The notes below the pieces were generated by a model that saw only the letters and a list, made by a program, of their open reading frames with translations, made no database searches and had not been told where the DNA came from. Positions 62,269-64,000 of a DNA stretch of 64,000 nucleotides are shown here, piece by piece (the first letter of the stretch is position 1; every line of letters starts with the position of its first letter). Source of the DNA: an uncultured Blautia sp. (GTDB taxonomy: Bacteria; Bacillota; Clostridia; Lachnospirales; Lachnospiraceae); contig NZ_CANTKB010000017.1 of assembly GCF_947654165.1 (NCBI RefSeq), positions 9,860-73,859 on the forward strand, read 5' to 3'. The position numbers and the translations under genes are program-made.

Positions 62269-63744
62269 TCATCCTACCTTTGTACCCATATAGTAAAAGC
62301 CTCTGCACTCATCCAGACGAACCTGGCAGATCTGTCCCAGAAGAGAGGTATCCCCCTCAAAATGTACCAGAAGATTGTTGGACAGTCGTCCTGTCATCAG
62401 ATGTGGATCCTGACTATTCTGTTCTTCCACCAGAACTTCCTGAACCGTACCGGTATCCCTGGAAGACATATCTCTGCCAATTTCCTGCACTTTGGAAAGC
62501 AGACGGTCAAAACGGTCTTTTACCACATCCTCCGGTATCTGGTTTTCCATGGCAGCAGCCGGAGTCCCTGTACGTTTGGAATAAATAAAGGTAAACGCAC
62601 TGTCATACTGCACTTTTTCCACCACATCCATGGTTTCCAGGAAATCTTCTTCTGTCTCTCCCGGAAAACCGACAATAATATCTGTAGTAAGGGAAATATC
62701 CGGAATCGCCGCCCGGATGCGTTCTACCAGATTCAAGTACTGCTCCTTTGTATAACGGCGGTTCATCACTTTCAAAATGTCTGTGCTTCCGGACTGCAGC
62801 GGCAAATGCAGATGCTTGCAGATTTTTTTGCTGTTTTTCATAACTTCGATCAATTCGTCTGAAAGATCCTTTGGATGAGAAGTCATGAAGCGGATCCGCT
62901 TCAACCCTTCGATTTTCTCTATTTCCTGAAGAAGCTGTGCAAAGGTCATAGGCTCCTCCAGATTCTTTCCGTAAGAGTTTACGTTCTGTCCCAGGAGCAT
63001 GACTTCCACCACGCCGTCTGCCACCAGATGCTCGATCTCTCTGACAATATCCTTCGGATTTCTGCTTCTCTCCCGTCCTCTTACATAAGGCACAATACAA
63101 TAGCTGCAGAAATTATTACAGCCAAACATAATATTGACCCCGGATTTAAAGGGGAACTTTCTCTGGCTCGGCAGATCCTCCACAATCTTATCTGTATCTT
63201 TCCAGATATCGATCACCATGTGGTCTGACAGCAGTGCAGACACGACCAGTTCTGCAAATTTATAAATATTGTGGGTTCCAAAAATCAGATTCACAAAGGA
63301 ATAACTCTTTTTCAATTTTTCCACGACCTGCGGCTCCTGCATCATACAGCCGCAAAGCCCGATCATCATGTGTGGGTTTTTCTTTTTCAGGCTGTGAAGA
63401 TATCCCAGACGCCCATACACTCTCAGGTTGGCATTTTCCCGGACAGTGCAGGTATTATAAATAACAAAGTCTGCTTCTTCTTCCTGGACTTCCACATATC
63501 CCATACGTTCCAGAATCCCTGCCAGCTTTTCGGAATCCCTGGCATTCATCTGGCAGCCAAAAGTTACGGTACTCGAGGTTAAAGGTCTTCCTAATTCTTC
63601 TGACTTTGCTTTTATGAGTTCTCTTGCTTTCTTTATAAACCAATATTGGCGGTAAGGCTCTTCCGCTGGTGGTTCCTTTGTTAAGTCAGCTCTTTCAATT
63701 AATATATCTGCATTATTATCAAAAATCAGTTCTTTATTTTCCAT
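62269..63744 (-). CDS. miaB: tRNA-2-methylthio-N6-dimethylallyladenosine synthase
   Basis: Radical-SAM methylthiotransferase acting on the base made by MiaA. The 491-residue protein has the N-terminal UPF0004 domain with cysteines in TFGCQMNARDSEKL, YNTCTVRENA and GLCGCMMQE, the radical-SAM motif CNNFCSYCIVPYVRGRERSR, and a C-terminal TRAM domain ending CRGFYYMG. ATG 63744 is favoured, about 10 nt from AAAGGA; a TTG at 63753 is in frame but too close. Confidence 0.96.
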   Translation of the reverse strand: MENKELIFDNNADILIERADLTKEPPAEEPYRQYWFIKKARELIKAKSEELGRPLTSSTVTFGCQMNARDSEKLAGILERMGYVEVQEEEADFVIYNTCTVRENANLRVYGRLGYLHSLKKKNPHMMIGLCGCMMQEPQVVEKLKKSYSFVNLIFGTHNIYKFAELVVSALLSDHMVIDIWKDTDKIVEDLPSQRKFPFKSGVNIMFGCNNFCSYCIVPYVRGRERSRNPKDIVREIEHLVADGVVEVMLLGQNVNSYGKNLEEPMTFAQLLQEIEKIEGLKRIRFMTSHPKDLSDELIEVMKNSKKICKHLHLPLQSGSTDILKVMNRRYTKEQYLNLVERIRAAIPDISLTTDIIVGFPGETEEDFLETMDVVEKVQYDSAFTFIYSKRTGTPAAAMENQIPEDVVKDRFDRLLSKVQEIGRDMSSRDTGTVQEVLVEEQNSQDPHLMTGRLSNNLLVHFEGDTSLLGQICQVRLDECRGFYYMGTKVG

Positions 63745-63777
63745 TTTTTTCAAGTCCTTTCAGGGCATTATTTTATA

Positions 63778-63806
63778 AGTATATAGTATCGGTTTGGAAT
63801 TTTCAA
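63778..63806 (-). promoter_or_regulatory. Promoter of the miaB-mutS-mutL operon (TTGAAA-17-TATACT)
   Basis: On the minus strand TTGAAA (63806-63801) and TATACT (63783-63778) are exactly 17 bp apart, 34 bp before the miaB ATG, leaving a leader of roughly 25 nt. The remaining sequence to the window edge (63807-64000) is AT-rich with two small stems near 63960-63990 and no gene that I can support. Confidence 0.85.
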
Positions 63807-64000
63807 CTTGATTTCTGTAAAAACTCCGTATTAAAAATTCCTTCTCTCCTTTTCATTGCATAATTTCGTAATTTGAATTATTATAATATTGTATGTTTTT
63901 GTAATGCAATTAGCATAAATGCAGACGAACTTAAAACAATAATAAACCTAGATTATTCACGGCACAGCCGTAAAAGTGGCTGAAAACCACATAGTTTCTA

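Overview
The window looks like a chromosomal segment of a low-to-mid GC Gram-positive anaerobe of the class Clostridia, most likely family Lachnospiraceae (Blautia/Ruminococcus-type). The evidence is the gene content: a V-type ATPase operon, a folC-folE-HD-folP-folBK operon, an mreBCD-mrdA-minDE-rodA-mgsA cluster, a ylm/sepF cluster, an XRE-aminotransferase fusion and strong AGGAGG ribosome binding sites. The species assignment is inference. I found no rRNA, tRNA, CRISPR array, insertion sequence or prophage.

Layout. 1-4.8 kb (minus): V-type ATPase genes G/H-like, C, I, K, F, E and the first 20 codons of A. 4.9-8.3 kb (plus): a YtrA-type GntR regulator with its ABC transporter under a very regular operator, then a MATE transporter. 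8.4-14.3 kb (plus): the folate operon, running directly into a VanRS-like two-component pair. 14.4-18.3 kb (plus): a C39-type peptidase-like exported protein, an internally shortened helicase-like protein, and a second two-component system. 18.3-21.7 kb (minus): an FtsX-type ABC transporter that converges on the second kinase. 21.8-23.4 kb (plus): larB and a short larC. 23.5-28.1 kb: XRE-aminotransferase (minus), nth and a small orphan (plus), XdhC and an AraC regulator (minus). 28.2-32.1 kb (plus): acetyltransferase, a second MATE, an HD protein and a XerS-like recombinase. 32.1-63.7 kb: almost entirely minus strand, with dtd, an AI-2E family permease, a cytidylate-kinase-like gene, rluD-lspA-aroB-ylmH-sepF-yggS, an HlyD-like protein, the cell-shape cluster, radC, two flavoproteins, a PLP enzyme, and miaA-mutL-mutS-miaB.

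Large-scale organisation. From 4.9 to 32.09 kb 23 of 28 genes point right; from 32.15 to 63.74 kb all but two point left. The two arrays converge on a perfect 17-bp-stem terminator at 32.1 kb. Directly left of it is a XerS-like tyrosine recombinase, and 59 bp upstream of that gene is a sequence sharing a 13-base core with the streptococcal difSL site as I remember it. I read this as a candidate replication terminus with a single-recombinase chromosome-dimer-resolution system, which is the most interesting hypothesis here.

Other unusual points: a MreB homologue lacking conserved ATPase residues and an S11 carboxypeptidase homologue lacking all three active-site motifs, both in the elongasome cluster; minDE without an adjacent minC; LarC1 without LarC2; an HD hydrolase in the folate operon that could supply a missing step; and a six-half-site, helically phased GntR operator. 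Functions rest on motif recognition and memory of families; no database search was possible.
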